Shown piece after piece: positions 23,465 through 34,763 of a stretch of DNA of 64,000 bases. The translations under genes were made by a program, and so were the position numbers. Every line of letters begins with the position of its first letter. The stretch's first letter is position 1. The stretch comes from Hanleya hanleyi (taxonomy: Eukaryota; Mollusca; Polyplacophora; Lepidopleurida; Hanleyidae): the NCBI GenBank assembly GCA_036873755.1, contig JAVTVY010020529.1, forward strand, positions 17,934 through 81,933. The letters run 5' to 3'. The notes under the pieces were generated by a model. That model searched no databases and was not told the DNA's origin. It saw only the letters and a list, made by a program, of their open reading frames with translations.

Positions 23465-23817
23465 ATGAAACTGTATACATCATTCTTGATTTTGGTCATA
23501 ACTCAGAACTATTTTAGCAGACATTGTCAAGTAGTCTTTGTCAATTCCTTAATCCATGATCACATACAGGACTGTGTACTACAACCATCATGACCATGAT
23601 AACATACCTACAGCTTAAATGACCCCACAGTTTCCAAAAAAAAATTAAAGCCCAGAAGAATTCTATTACATTTTCTGGGGTTGAAGAGGTTGGCATGCAT
23701 GTGGAGATCAACACTAATGGTCTGTGGTTTAAGTTGCTCTATGATTGAGTTGTCTGTGTGTATAGTAGGGGATAGCTTAAGGACCTGTCATGGACTTAAA
23801 AGCTAGACCTCAAACTT

Positions 23818-23932
23818 CAAGTGTCCAGAATAATAGGAACTGTGGACACTCTCGTGTTCTGGCACATGTAGGCACCGTCTTGATATGACTGAAACAATGT
23901 TGAAAACGACGTTAAATCCTACTCACTCACAC
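23818..23932 (+). mobile_element. Short SINE-like repeat, copy 3 (5'-truncated)
   Basis: Begins at GTGTCCAGAATAATAGG and runs through GTTCTGGCACATGTAGGCAC to the AAATCCTACTCACTCAC tail. It lacks the GGGCTGATCA start of the other copies. Confidence 0.6.
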
Positions 23933-24359
23933 TCAAACTTCAAGAGTCACCATTATTTAAACCGGCAAATGCTGCTTCCATCAGCCTTCAAGGTGCCTTG
24001 CTGAATAGTTTGGCCTTGGAGATTTTTGGTTGGTGTTTCTTACACAGGCTTTCTGAGTTTCTGCAAGCCTCAATTCTTGTATCATGGCAAAAACTTATAA
24101 ACATGGGCAGGCATTACCTACATGTACCTCAGAGCTGGCCATGAATGGCGAGTGATCACTCTCCTCTCGCCTCCACTCATCTAAAAGATTTGGAAGGAGA
24201 GCTATCTGGCACTCTCCTTAAATAAGTTGTTGTTAATACTGACAGGTTGAATATTTTGATATTGCTCTCCACTGCTTGCCTGAAGAAACTTGGAGGAGAG
24301 TATTCGGTAGCTCACCTGCATTTTGCTCATGGCCAGCACTGTACCTTGACATCTTCATA

Positions 24360-24740
24360 CCTAAGTCCACTTCCCCATTCACACTTCAAATTAGCCTTGA
24401 TAGATCAGTCCAACAAAAGCATTCAAATCTGAGGTGTGAATTTCATCTACAAACCAGAGATAAGCCAATCAGAATATACCCAGTGATTGTGTGTAGGTTG
24501 ACATATTCTCTCAGTAGTGTTAGATGATTCCTCTCAATGTGGCAGTTAGAGTAGCCAGATACAAAGAACAGCCAATCAGTATTACAAACCCACTCATATG
24601 GCACATTTCAATATTCAAATGGATTCGATGTTAATGACTTTTCTGACTATTTATAAATTCCTTCTAACAGTTTGAGCCATTGGACTGATATATCAAAGCT
24701 ATGATGATTCAAAGTGTGAATGGAGAAGTCGACTTGTGTA
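24360..24740. repeat. Inverted repeat, decayed
   Basis: CCATTCACACTTCAAATTAG...GATAGATCAGTCCAA on the left is mirrored near 24665-24735 (TTGGACTGATATATC...CAAAGTGTGAATGG). Related sequence appears near 40780-40910 (CTCACTTTGAACTAGCCTTG and AATCCATTTGAAT), so this is a dispersed family. Ends not defined. Confidence 0.4.
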
Positions 24741-25312
24741 TGAAGATGGTACCCTGGTTGTGGATTTAACAGGGTTTCTACATCGTAATTCACTAAAATA
24801 CTGTTCTCCGTGTATGTAGTAATATTTTCCATGCTGTTTGACATTTGAACCTCATGAGGTTTCATGAGTAATAGTTAAGCTACTGATTGTTCATTTTAAG
24901 CTGGTAGAGCCGATTTTCTTGAATTGACTTGGCTTGATCATTCAAATTTGTGCTACAATTTAAATAACAGGAAGGAAATTCAATACCGGTATCCTTAAAC
25001 TTAGGTAAATCCTTTGTTGGTGGCTGGGGATTTAGCTGGACAATATATATTTGCGGTGTACTTTCTTTATAGCGGTACTCCTTCAGATGAACAATGCTAG
25101 ATATTGAGTATGCAAACTCTGTAGATTTAACAGGGATAGAGTTTCCCCATATGCTAACTCTTTCAGGGATTGAACAAAGCCAGATATTTCAAGTGGTCAG
25201 TTTGAAGGGCCTGGTGTGTTGTCATATTTCACGCCACTTGTGCTGTCCCCAGAAAACTGGTCCCTGTATGATTTCAGGGCTCCTCTAGGATAGGTTTACT
25301 CCAAGCGATTAA

Positions 25313-25550
25313 GGCCATTGTCACTTGATTGGTTGTTTAGCATGACCTTGATTTCTTAAATAGACATGCTAGATGCTATAATTATTGATTATTAATTATC
25401 AAATTGCAAACCAATTGTATATGAATATGAAGAAAATGATTTAAGTTTTACTCATGAAAACCTATAAATCCCTCATCTGTTTTAATTATTTACCCTCAAA
25501 ATATAGATGAGGGCTGGTCATGCTAAACAACCAATTAAGTGACAATGGCC
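25313..25550. mobile_element. MITE, 238 bp, TAA duplication (PIF/Harbinger-like)
   Basis: TIRs of 35 bp with one mismatch (25313-25347 and 25516-25550) start GGCCATTGTCACTTG. TAA flanks both ends. The longer flanking string TCCAAGCGATTA also occurs on both sides, which is longer than a 3-bp duplication explains. A diverged relative of the interior (ATAGACATGCT..TTATTAATTAT) lies at about 28362-28420. No ORF. Confidence 0.75.
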
Positions 25551-25928
25551 TAATCCAAGCGATTAGAGATTGAGCACAGATTGGCCAAGACAGGTGAAAC
25601 ATTGGTTCATCAAACATAGACCTCATGCACACACATGTCCATGTACAACTGATTCATCATGCTCTCATTAAAACTAAAAGTTCCAAGCATGAGTGTTTCT
25701 GTATTAATGTCCGCTTGTATTTTGACAGAGCTCATCAGCCCTGATCATGTGAAAGATGCTGTCAGTGCTTTTCACAGGGCTCACCTGCCTGGTTAAAACT
25801 AATTAAATGTTGATAATGTAATAGCCAATATCAGGCCTATCAAATCTGCCTGATGTGATTTCTAGAATGCACAGCATGCAAATTGTTGATACATGTATGT
25901 TGGATGGAGGGAGATGTTTAGTTCTTAA

Positions 25929-26328
25929 AGTGATCGTAAACCCTCAAGTAAAGTTTCCATCAAATGAAAGACCATTGCAAACAGTGTGGAAAAATATTTA
26001 TTGTAATTTTTTACGTTTTTATTGCACAGAGTAAACTGCAAATAAAGCATGGTATTCTATGGTGGTCTGTTGCAGTCATATTTAGGTCCAATGACTTCAC
26101 ACTGCCTTAATACATATATTTCAAACTGTGTATGCACTTTCCAATGCTTGATTGAAGCTTAAGGTGTGTTGTATACTTTCGGTTTCAACACACTCACTGT
26201 TCCAGTGTGCATGTTTCACCAAAATTGGGGACATGGTAACTCATAAAGTGTCAAGTCTATTTGAATCTTGCGTTTAATTTCCCCGATTTTGGTGAAACAT
26301 GCATGTTACTTGAGGGTTTACGATCACT
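25929..26328. mobile_element. MITE with TTAA flanks, 400 bp (piggyBac- or Kolobok-like)
   Basis: TTAA at 25925-25928 and 26329-26332 brackets perfect TIRs of 23 bp starting AGTGATCGTAAACCC. A second, subterminal inverted pair (GCATGTTTCACCAAAATTGG, complement near 26285-26305) lies inside, one member next to the right TIR. No coding potential. Confidence 0.75.
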
Positions 26329-26404
26329 TTAAATTCTTGTGCAGTGTTATCCCATCCAATCACTCTTACTGTAATGTGCAAGTTTATTGGCTTATTTAGA
26401 AGTT

Positions 26405-26523
26405 AAGGACCGCCTTAGTGAATAATATCATATAATAATGTTAGATGTTTGGTTTCAGACCATCAGTCTAAAACTAAACATCTAATTTTAGTAATGACAC
26501 AATTTTATTCACTAAGAAGGTGA
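26405..26523. repeat. Hairpin MITE, about 115 bp
   Basis: CTTAGTGAATAA pairs with TTATTCACTAAG, and GTTAGATGTTTGGTTT pairs with AAACTAAACATCTAAT, leaving a loop of about 15 bp. TAA on both flanks fits the TAA-duplication group. Confidence 0.6.
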
Positions 26524-26529
26524 TTAACT

Positions 26530-28440
26530 CCATTCTAACATTCAAAATGATAATTATCCCCTCAATTCAGATGCAGAATTTTGTGAAAGGTTTGCAGGCC
26601 ATTCTCGCGCATGCTGTTGTTTCACAAGTTGGAAGCTGTAAAAGTTCCACCCTCTGCGCGGGGAAAGAACCAATCGTTGCTCAGCCTGTAGCAGTGCATC
26701 ACAAGAATGGGACGTTATGCACGTGAATGAAACCGACCACACCTAAATTGAATATTATCGTAAATTAACCTCCATAGGTTTCGAGGTCTGGACCAATCAG
26801 TACATTACTGCAAGGCGAAGTATGTTAGAATTGTTCATACAACCCATCAGCTTGCATGCTGAAATGGTGTGATCAGATCTTAGAGAGTCGCATGCATACT
26901 TTACTGGAGGATGCTGATAAAAGCCATATATGATATCAGTTATATCAGAAACAAATAAACTAAAAGTTTGTAACATTAGATTAGCTAGACTGCGCTTGAA
27001 TCTTATTGCCTTGCTGGAAAAGGTTGCTCAAACTCCATTCATTGGCTATAATTTTTATTTACTTTATTATCTACTCCTGTTGCAGTATCAAGCTGTCAAT
27101 CTGATGCCAAATTCTGAAATTATAAAACTTAGGTAAAATGATAGATGTTTTTGCAAAAAAATATCAAATAGATGTACATGTAGTCCTGAAATACATTTAG
27201 AGTGTATAATTATCCCAACATACACTTGTTAATTAATTTATTTGACAGGGTCTTGTAATATTGTACCAGAAGGTACATGTATACCAGTATTATTAGAATA
27301 CATGTGTTATAAGTTTATATTTTGGCTACCTTTTTACATTTTTTCACATGTAAAATCTCAAGATGATATAATTGCCACAATTATCGTCAAATTACCATTC
27401 TGGACAAAATGCAGCATTTACATCATACAATTTGGTGGTGTTTATGGTTACCGTGGGAACTGTTATATGATACTTATGACTTTTTATAAAAATTTACGAT
27501 GAGGTGATTAGGTTTATTGGTCGCATCATCGAGTTATGATTATCGACTTTGCACTTTCTGCCATATAAAGTTCTCCACAGACACTTCCTTAATGTTCCAG
27601 TAAATTGAATATACTAGAGCTTTTTATGTGACAATTACATGGTAATTTCTCTCTGAGTCATATTTTCGTTGGTGACTAATGCCTATTTTGTGGTACTAAA
27701 TCTCAAATAAGTAGCTCTGGAATCATGCTTTTTTCATAAAAAATTGAGGACTTTTTACCCCTTTGGCATGTCCAGACTGACTATTTAATATTTAACAGTA
27801 CTGACCACTCATTTCCAGTCAAATATTTAACAATTTATAAATGCTCACACCTACAGGTACTTTAGTCATAATTTATATCTTGTAGGCAGAGGATTTACCG
27901 AAATTGTAAGAAATTGTTATCCAATTCCTTTACCTACTTGTAATAAAATGTTTAATCTGATCCGTCATGTACATACCAAATTTACACCACACTTGCATTT
28001 GAGCCTAAAGAATATGAGTGACCTTCGCCGGGTCATTGAGTCAAAGTACATGCACATGTGGGTTCATCCATCAGCAATGTTTTACCCCCAATGTATAAGA
28101 TTGACCAAGTTAGATGACCAACCCTGGCTACATCATTTAGAATTTGTTAGTTTTATTGATGTACCAGAGGCACATTCATTTAAATATTCTGTAACATTAA
28201 TCTGCTGGTAATGAATTGTTTGTTTCGCGTTGCATTAATTAATGCCAGGAAGATTAATTTCCTGTACATGATGGCTGTACATGGATAGTCACACATATCC
28301 AGCTAATCATATCGTAGTTAGTTATCTGGTTGTTATATTGCCGAATCTTGCTTGTGAAAATAGACATGCTGAGTGTGAGGATTATTAATTATGGATCCTG
28401 CAAACCAAATGCATGTAAATATGAATCTTTTTTGCACTTC
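26530..28440. other. Unassigned AT-rich stretch
   Basis: No recognisable gene. Short open frames only. Part of 28362-28420 is related to the interior of the MITE at 25.3 kb. Confidence 0.4.
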
Positions 28441-28506
28441 AAAATCTTAAAGGAGAACTCATCTGAACATGTTTATCTCTCTACAAATCTCTCTTCATGA
28501 TTTGTT

Positions 28507-28725
28507 AGTGTTTTTCGAGAATAATCCAGAACGTGTATGTCGGAGATAGTGTTTTTCGAGAATAATCCAGAACGTGTATGTCGGAGATAGTGTTTTTCGA
28601 GAATAATCCAGAACGTGTATGTCGGAGATAGTGTTTTTCGAGAATAATCCAGAACGTGTATGTCGGAGATAGTGTTTTTCGAGAATAATCCAGAACGTGT
28701 ATGTCGGAGATAGTGTTTTTATTTC
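28507..28725. repeat. 41-bp tandem repeat, 5 exact copies plus a partial
   Basis: The unit starts AGTGTTTTTCGAGAATAATC and ends GTATGTCGGAGAT. Copies begin at 28507, 28548, 28589, 28630 and 28671, with a partial at 28712. No differences were seen between full copies. The minus-strand frame through it (ISDIHVLDYSRKTL and shifts) is an artefact of the repeat. Confidence 0.9.
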
Positions 28726-28927
28726 GTGCTAACCTACTGAAGGGCGCCGCCATTAGATATGTCAAGAGTTGAGATAAAATTATGTCAGAGTTGAGGGATA
28801 ATGACGTCCGTGTTGCGTGTTGCATGGAAGCAACGTTAGCGTTGTGGCGAAGAACTTGTGACGCTTCCAATGACGTCGCTTCTGTTACGTCGCATGGAAC
28901 AAGAGCAATGTCACAGCCCATGAAGCC

Positions 28928-29176
28928 GCCCTGTGGGGCTTCCGGGGATTGACCTGGGATGTCGTTGTGCACACCGCAGGTTGTGGAAAGAATAGGCCTC
29001 GGCTACTCAAAGAGCTTGTAGTAAGAGGCGACTAACTGAGGCACCCGTGGGGTTCCCGGGTGTGGAAAGGAATAGGACTCCACCCGGTTCCCGGGTGTGA
29101 AAAGGAATAGGACCCAACGTCGTGATGTGACTGAAATATATTTGAAATCGACGTTAAATCATATTCACTCACTCAC
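28928..29176 (+). mobile_element. Long SINE-like repeat, copy S1
   Basis: Contains GGGATTGACCTGGGATGTCG, GTGCACACCGCAGG, AAGAGGCGACTAACTG, GGGTTCCCGGGTGTG and the tail GACGTTAAATCATATTCACT. GGTTCCCGGGTGTG...AATAGGA is duplicated inside. Six copies are in this window. No tRNA-type A/B boxes are convincing. Confidence 0.7.
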
Positions 29177-29369
29177 GCCCATGAAGCCTGTCTTTCGTGT
29201 ACAAACATGACGGCTCCCTATGTACAGCCACTCTTAGCAAAGTAGATACATACCAAATTATCACATCGTATGGATTATTACTGTGGAACACCTTAGTTCA
29301 CGCATCATGTATACAGAGCAAATTTCTGAATTAAAATGACGTTGAGGAGACTTCTCCTTTAAATCCTGG

Positions 29370-31835
29370 CTGCATGAATTTTAAGTGTTTTCCCATAAAA
29401 TTTAGATGTGAGAATGTCATGAGAAACGAACACTTCACTAACTGTGGCCTTACGTGATGTGTCTTTTCCTGATATAAGTAGGTCCTAATTGGCCGTTTCT
29501 CAACTCTTCTTGAGGATGATACATGTACTTGTATATAAATCCCTGATGACCGATCAATATGTCCTCCAGGATTCGCCAGATATTTTTTTCCCCGAATATT
29601 TCCCCGACATTTTCAGCTGAACTGTCTGATGTAGAGGATCAGTATCGACACGGAATTATGGCTGATTTTTTCATCACTCTTGCTCTGGAGATGTGAGAGT
29701 TCTCTTGAGTGCTGACAAAAACTGATGCACTTTTACACAGGAACCAATAATTCACAAGTGATTTTTCCTCGTCAGTCCCAGCGCGAACGCATATTTCGAC
29801 GTTTCCTGTCACAGTTACTCGGCTAATTTGGGGCAATTTTCGGGCTTTGTGTCTCGGGGTGTGTCCCTAAATTGACCGAAATTAGGGTGAATTTATTGCG
29901 TCGAAGCAACATTCGAACAATTACTAAATCAAAGAGACGACTTTTTGTAGCAGAAAAGTGCTTCACACTTCTGTGGCATTATACTTGAGAGCTTTCCCAC
30001 ACAATATCCATGGCAACCATGCAAGCTTGGGGGGAAATACAGAGTGGCCAAAAATATTATATTTCAATGATTCCAGATGTACTTGTAAGTTCATAAATTG
30101 AGATTTTATCTTAGATAATGAAAATAATGAGTCCATCTGATATAAACATTTATTCTGGATTTTCAAAGCTAAGCTGTACAATCTCTAAACAGCACCCAGG
30201 ATCGTGAACTAAATGATTTCTGACAGTTTACCATGTATAAACACTCTGTTCTGGACCTACATGTACAGGAATTCTTATCATGCCTTGGCTCTTTATAGCA
30301 TAACAAAAGTCACACTCCTAAAACAGATCTGGAATTGGTACATGTCATATGTCTAGTTTATATGTTCTTTGGAATTCATACAGACCTGGTTTGTTTGCTG
30401 GTCAATTTGATGCAAAAATTCCTTCTAGTTAATTGCCCTTTTGAAAATTCACATGATAGCTCCCTTTGAAGCGCTGTTCTGATGTTTCGGTGATTATCCC
30501 CTTTAATATATTGATAATGAAAGCTAATCATGCGTCTAATGCACTGACTGGTGAAATTGGTTTGTCATTATTTGCCAATATTGGAAGACTGTTAACTCCA
30601 GAGATATATTTGTATGTTCACACGCTGGTGGTGTTGTACCTATATCGGCTATTCCAATTTCACACCCATTAAAGATTGGAAACAGTAAACAGGAGTTGGG
30701 GCTGGAGAAAAATCTGTTTACCGATCCCACAGACTGATATCATCTATTTCTGTCGAATTCTACCCAAAATATACCTGTGGAAAGCCTTCTTCAAACTCCA
30801 GATCCAACCATTAGGTGTCATTTGGTGTCTGGAGTGTTTCAACAAATGTGTGTCGAATATCTATAGTACATGTATAATTACGGGTCAAACAATTATAAAA
30901 CATGATGATTTTTTTGAAAATGTTTGCTCGCACACATTACACTCCGAGTTTATAAGTCTATTTGAGTCTTTGAGTTTATCAAATCTTTAGGAAAAACAAT
31001 GACTGCCTCTCTGCTGTATATTCTTGGATGGGCGGGACAGACCTGGTTACACTTACCCACCTGTCTGTTAATGAAATCGTGAGTGACAGCTACAAACATG
31101 TGCCTGTTTGCACTAACAACCGACTGACAGACAGACAGGCAAAAAGACAAACAGCCTAATAAAATAGGAAACTGATAGCTCTGTATTTTGAGAGTTGATT
31201 CCTATTCATTTTTTTCCTGAGCGGGTAATTTAGTTGTTTACAAGTGTGGTTGGATAAAGTACAGAACATCTGAGAGGAAATTCTAAATTCTTCCAGAATA
31301 GTAAAGTACATGTATTTGTTTGTTCCTCTTGAAGCAATTCCACAAGAAAAATATAATGTATGAATGTAAATATTATATTGTTTGACTACATGTATGTTAC
31401 ATAAAACATTCCAACTGAGATGTATGATTAAAAGTATGCCCATCACATTTCTTACTCCACTCTAAAGTCTTCATACTTAGCCAAACATATATACTAGCTA
31501 TATCAAAGCACAATTTCTACTGTTGTTCACGTTGATTTTGAAATTAAACTTTTTCTGTGATTATCTTGGATCCAGTCTTGGATGCTACCAGTTTGATATA
31601 TCTGCATGCATCTACATGTAGAAGAACCTGATGATCAAATATACTATTTGTTGTATTTTCCAGATTCTACAATGATGAATGAGAAGAATTTTCTCAATCA
31701 AGTATTGTTAAATCAGGTAAGATCAAGATGCATTGATTATTAAGAAGGTATTTCAATTCAGCTTCCATCCCCCTCCCCCCCCACCCTTCCATCCCATTCC
31801 AGCCTAGGTGCTCCCATTTATTCATTTATTCCTCC
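29370..31835. other. Unassigned AT-rich stretch
   Basis: No gene recognised. Open frames up to about 104 codons (30676-30990) have no domain. No strong repeat seen. Confidence 0.4.
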
Positions 31836-31844
31836 CCATCCAGA

Positions 31845-32072
31845 TTGACATGGGTTGTCATCATGCACACTCCAGGTCATGGTAAGAATACATGTAGGTC
31901 TCAGTTCCTCAGAGAGCTTGTCGTAAGAGGCAACTAACTGGCCGCACCTGTGGGGATCCCGAGTGTGAAAAGGAATAGGACCCTACCCGTGTGGTATCAG
32001 TGTGAAAAGGAATAGGCATCAACGTCGTGATATGACTGAAACAGTGTTGAAAGCGACGTTAAATCATATTTA
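31845..32072 (+). mobile_element. Long SINE-like repeat, copy S2
   Basis: GACATGGGTTGTCATCATGC, CTCCAGGTCATGGTAAGAAT, GTAAGAGGCAACTAACTGG, GTGTGAAAAGGAATAGG and the tail AGCGACGTTAAATCATATT are collinear with the other copies. Confidence 0.7.
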
Positions 32073-32079
32073 CTGTTCC

Positions 32080-34200
32080 TTGATACCACCCCCACCCCAA
32101 ACCTCCGAATTAAACCTTGAAAGAAAATCTTTCATGACATTTTATTCCATCCCATGTAAAGTGTATGCAAGCATGCTTATATCTTTCTCTATACTACAGT
32201 TCCACAAATCAAAAAAATCAGTGAAAGGTTTTATGAACTGTTGATCTTCAGCAAAAGTTGAAATATCGCAGTCCTCAAATTTGTCACTGTTGACTAAAAA
32301 TATGTTGCCTGGGTTCAGGGGTGTATCTTAGCAGGGCAGGCCACATGTGTGTCTTGTTAGCTGATCTGCTAGATCCAATAATATTACCCAGCATGCCTGT
32401 GGATATGACCAGCTGGAGCATCATGGGATTCCATTTCACTGGGAAGTTTAGAGAATTTTAATGATTTTTATCCAGGAAGGATATTTTTGAGCTAAAATGT
32501 CACCTAAACTCTTCCAGATGTTCTGTTCAGCAAACAGCCTCAGTCATGCTGTGCTTTCTGCTACAAAGTTAGGATTCAACTCTGAATGGTGGAAAAAAAA
32601 TGAAATTTGAAAGAAATTCAAGAAAAATACAAAGTGCTTGAATATCAGCATGTGTCTATGGACTTTACCGTAAGGCCTCTAATAATTCAATCACTTTTAC
32701 ATCACCTTTCAACTCTATTTTGGTGAAATGCAAAAGAATTTCAAAATTTAATAAAACATGGGTTAATAGTTTTAAAATAATGAACTTTTCACATACATTA
32801 AATATTTCCCCTTTGATCCATTGTAAGTTGGGTGAATAATTAAAAAGTAAACATCCCAACAATTGCCAGAGGAGAGAGCTATGTGATTACTTGCGCTTGA
32901 TCTTTGAAGTGGTATGCTGCAATTAGGGACATCATCTAGGCTCACTACCTTGTTACTATTCGAGTATTATTTGTGTCATCTCGTGTGCGAAAGATCAAGG
33001 GGATAAATTTAACCTGATCAATGACAAACTATAGCACGTCATAACGTCACCAGATAATGTTATGCCTCCACAGCAACAACGTCTTCTGTTTCACTGACGT
33101 GGGCATGACACTGCCTAGTGCATTCAGCGACGTCCCCTAATACAGTCCGCACATGCCATGCTTATGGGTTCTGCATACTGAGTCTAGATGACGTCATAAC
33201 TTACTAAAAACAGCACCAAATTCAACGGACATAAGCGACACATGTTTTCGGGATAAACCATCGTGTATGGATTGACTCTTGAAGGCCTGTTTTTCTACTA
33301 AACCAACTCATCTTTTACCATCCATTCAATCAAAATCTGGCCAAAAATTGGAAAATTTTTATCTTTTAAATACATGTAAAAGGACATTTTCTTTCACATC
33401 TTATTGAAGAGTAACCCAATTGTGAAGAGAGAACAATCAGAGCTGAATACATGATAGCTGTTATGTAGATCTCTAAAGTATCTTTCTGAGTGATGAAGTT
33501 ATTACATGCATTAGAGACATTACCATAGTCTGTATAAGCTAGCTCGTGAAAAAATGAATATTTCTTTGTGATAGAGTTAGACACCTGCCATATGCTTTTC
33601 TGGATCATTCTTTTGCTGATTGCACCCCAAAGAAAACTGGTAAATTTGAAGTTTGTTTTTTAAATAAATGTATATTTTTATTTGATCAGCCTCATTAATA
33701 TAGGGTGTGAATAGATAAATGCTTTAATGATGACTGTTTATCTCTTACCCATTGACAAGCACATATCTAAGTGGGCAGTGCCTGTAGTTTCTTTAATATC
33801 ATGTTCCTTTTTCTTCTCTGTCTCTCCTGAGGATTGGGGTAGTTTTTTGTGAGATAAAAGGTTTGGGGGTGAAAAAATAACAAGCTGTTCTACTTAATAC
33901 CGTAAATATCATACATATGGTTAGTTATCCGATACTACAAAATGACTTTTGGTATGTTTTAGCTTGTATTGCTTAAGCTACACATTAGTTCTTTTTTTCC
34001 AACTTTCAACATATATTTTTGTTTCAGTAGTAATCCTATTGTTTCTGGAGAATCTTTTCCCATTGGAAATTGGTGCACTTGTGAAACTGTGAAATATTTA
34101 CCAAGTGGACCTACAAGATTTTTAGAATATTTATAAGTACAGTTGGTTTGAGGGAGCTGTAACAATAAAGCGTTGTATAAGATATATCAGATATAGGTTT
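32080..34200. other. Unassigned AT-rich stretch, one partial MITE end
   Basis: GGCCTCTAATAATTCAATCAC at 32674 onward, preceded by TAA, matches termini seen at 34.5 and 40.3 kb. No right partner was found, so it is a half copy or decayed. Otherwise I see only AT-rich DNA and a few GACGTC-type sites near 33040-33200. Confidence 0.35.
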
Positions 34201-34211
34201 GAAGCGTGGGA

Positions 34212-34503
34212 GGCTGCACACAGACCAGATGTCTCCTCTCCAAACTCTCGTACTGATCAAGGCTGCACACAGACCAGATGTCTCCTCTCCAAACTCTCGT
34301 ACTGATCAAGGCTGCACACAGACCAGATGTCTCCTCTCCAAACTCTCGTACTGATCAAGGCTGCACACAGACCAGATGTCTCCTCTCCAAACTCTCGTAC
34401 TGATCAAGGCTGCACACAGACCAGATGTCTCCTCTCCAAACTCTCGTACTGATCAAGGCTGCACACAGACCAGATGTCTCCTCTCCAAACTCTCGTACTC
34501 ATC
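34212..34503. repeat. 49-bp tandem repeat, 6 copies
   Basis: Units start GGCTGCACACAGACCAGATG at 34212, 34261, 34310, 34359, 34408 and 34457 and look identical until the last diverges at its end. Recently amplified. Confidence 0.9.
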
Positions 34504-34513
34504 ATTACTGTAT

Positions 34514-34755
34514 AATTCCTCCAATAATTCAATCACAGAAATTCAAATTTCCTGTCATAAAATTAGGGGCTGATCGTATTTAGTCAAACAAACTGGTCCA
34601 AAAACACGCTGATAATCCTTTATTTCTTTGTTAGTACTTTAGTGATTTTTATAGGGGGGGATCAAATTCACTATAAGAATGGATAGAAAAAAAAGAAAAG
34701 GATTTTGTGCAAAATTAGGGGTGATTGAATTTTAATATGGTGATTGAATTATAAA
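34514..34755. mobile_element. MITE with CAATAATTCAATCAC termini
   Basis: Left CCAATAATTCAATCAC and right GTGATTGAATTATA are inverted. The right GGTGATTGAATT phrase is present twice. It lies immediately left of the TTA-flanked element at 34764. Related to 40310-40470. Confidence 0.5.
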
Positions 34756-34763
34756 AAGATTTA

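Larger units (their letters stand above)
28451..29358. mobile_element. TTAA-flanked element carrying a 41-bp tandem array and a SINE
   Basis: TTAA at 28447-28450 and 29359-29362 brackets short termini AGGAGAACTC and its partner GACTTCTCCT (imperfect). Inside are five and a half copies of a 41-bp repeat (28507-28722), a GC-richer block with several GACGTC/TGACGT sites (28800-28900) and a SINE-like copy (28928-29176). The boundary call rests on short termini. Confidence 0.45.

Noticed and set aside
28505..28972. 155-codon minus-strand frame
   Set aside because: Half is the 41-bp tandem repeat and the rest overlaps a SINE; no protein family.
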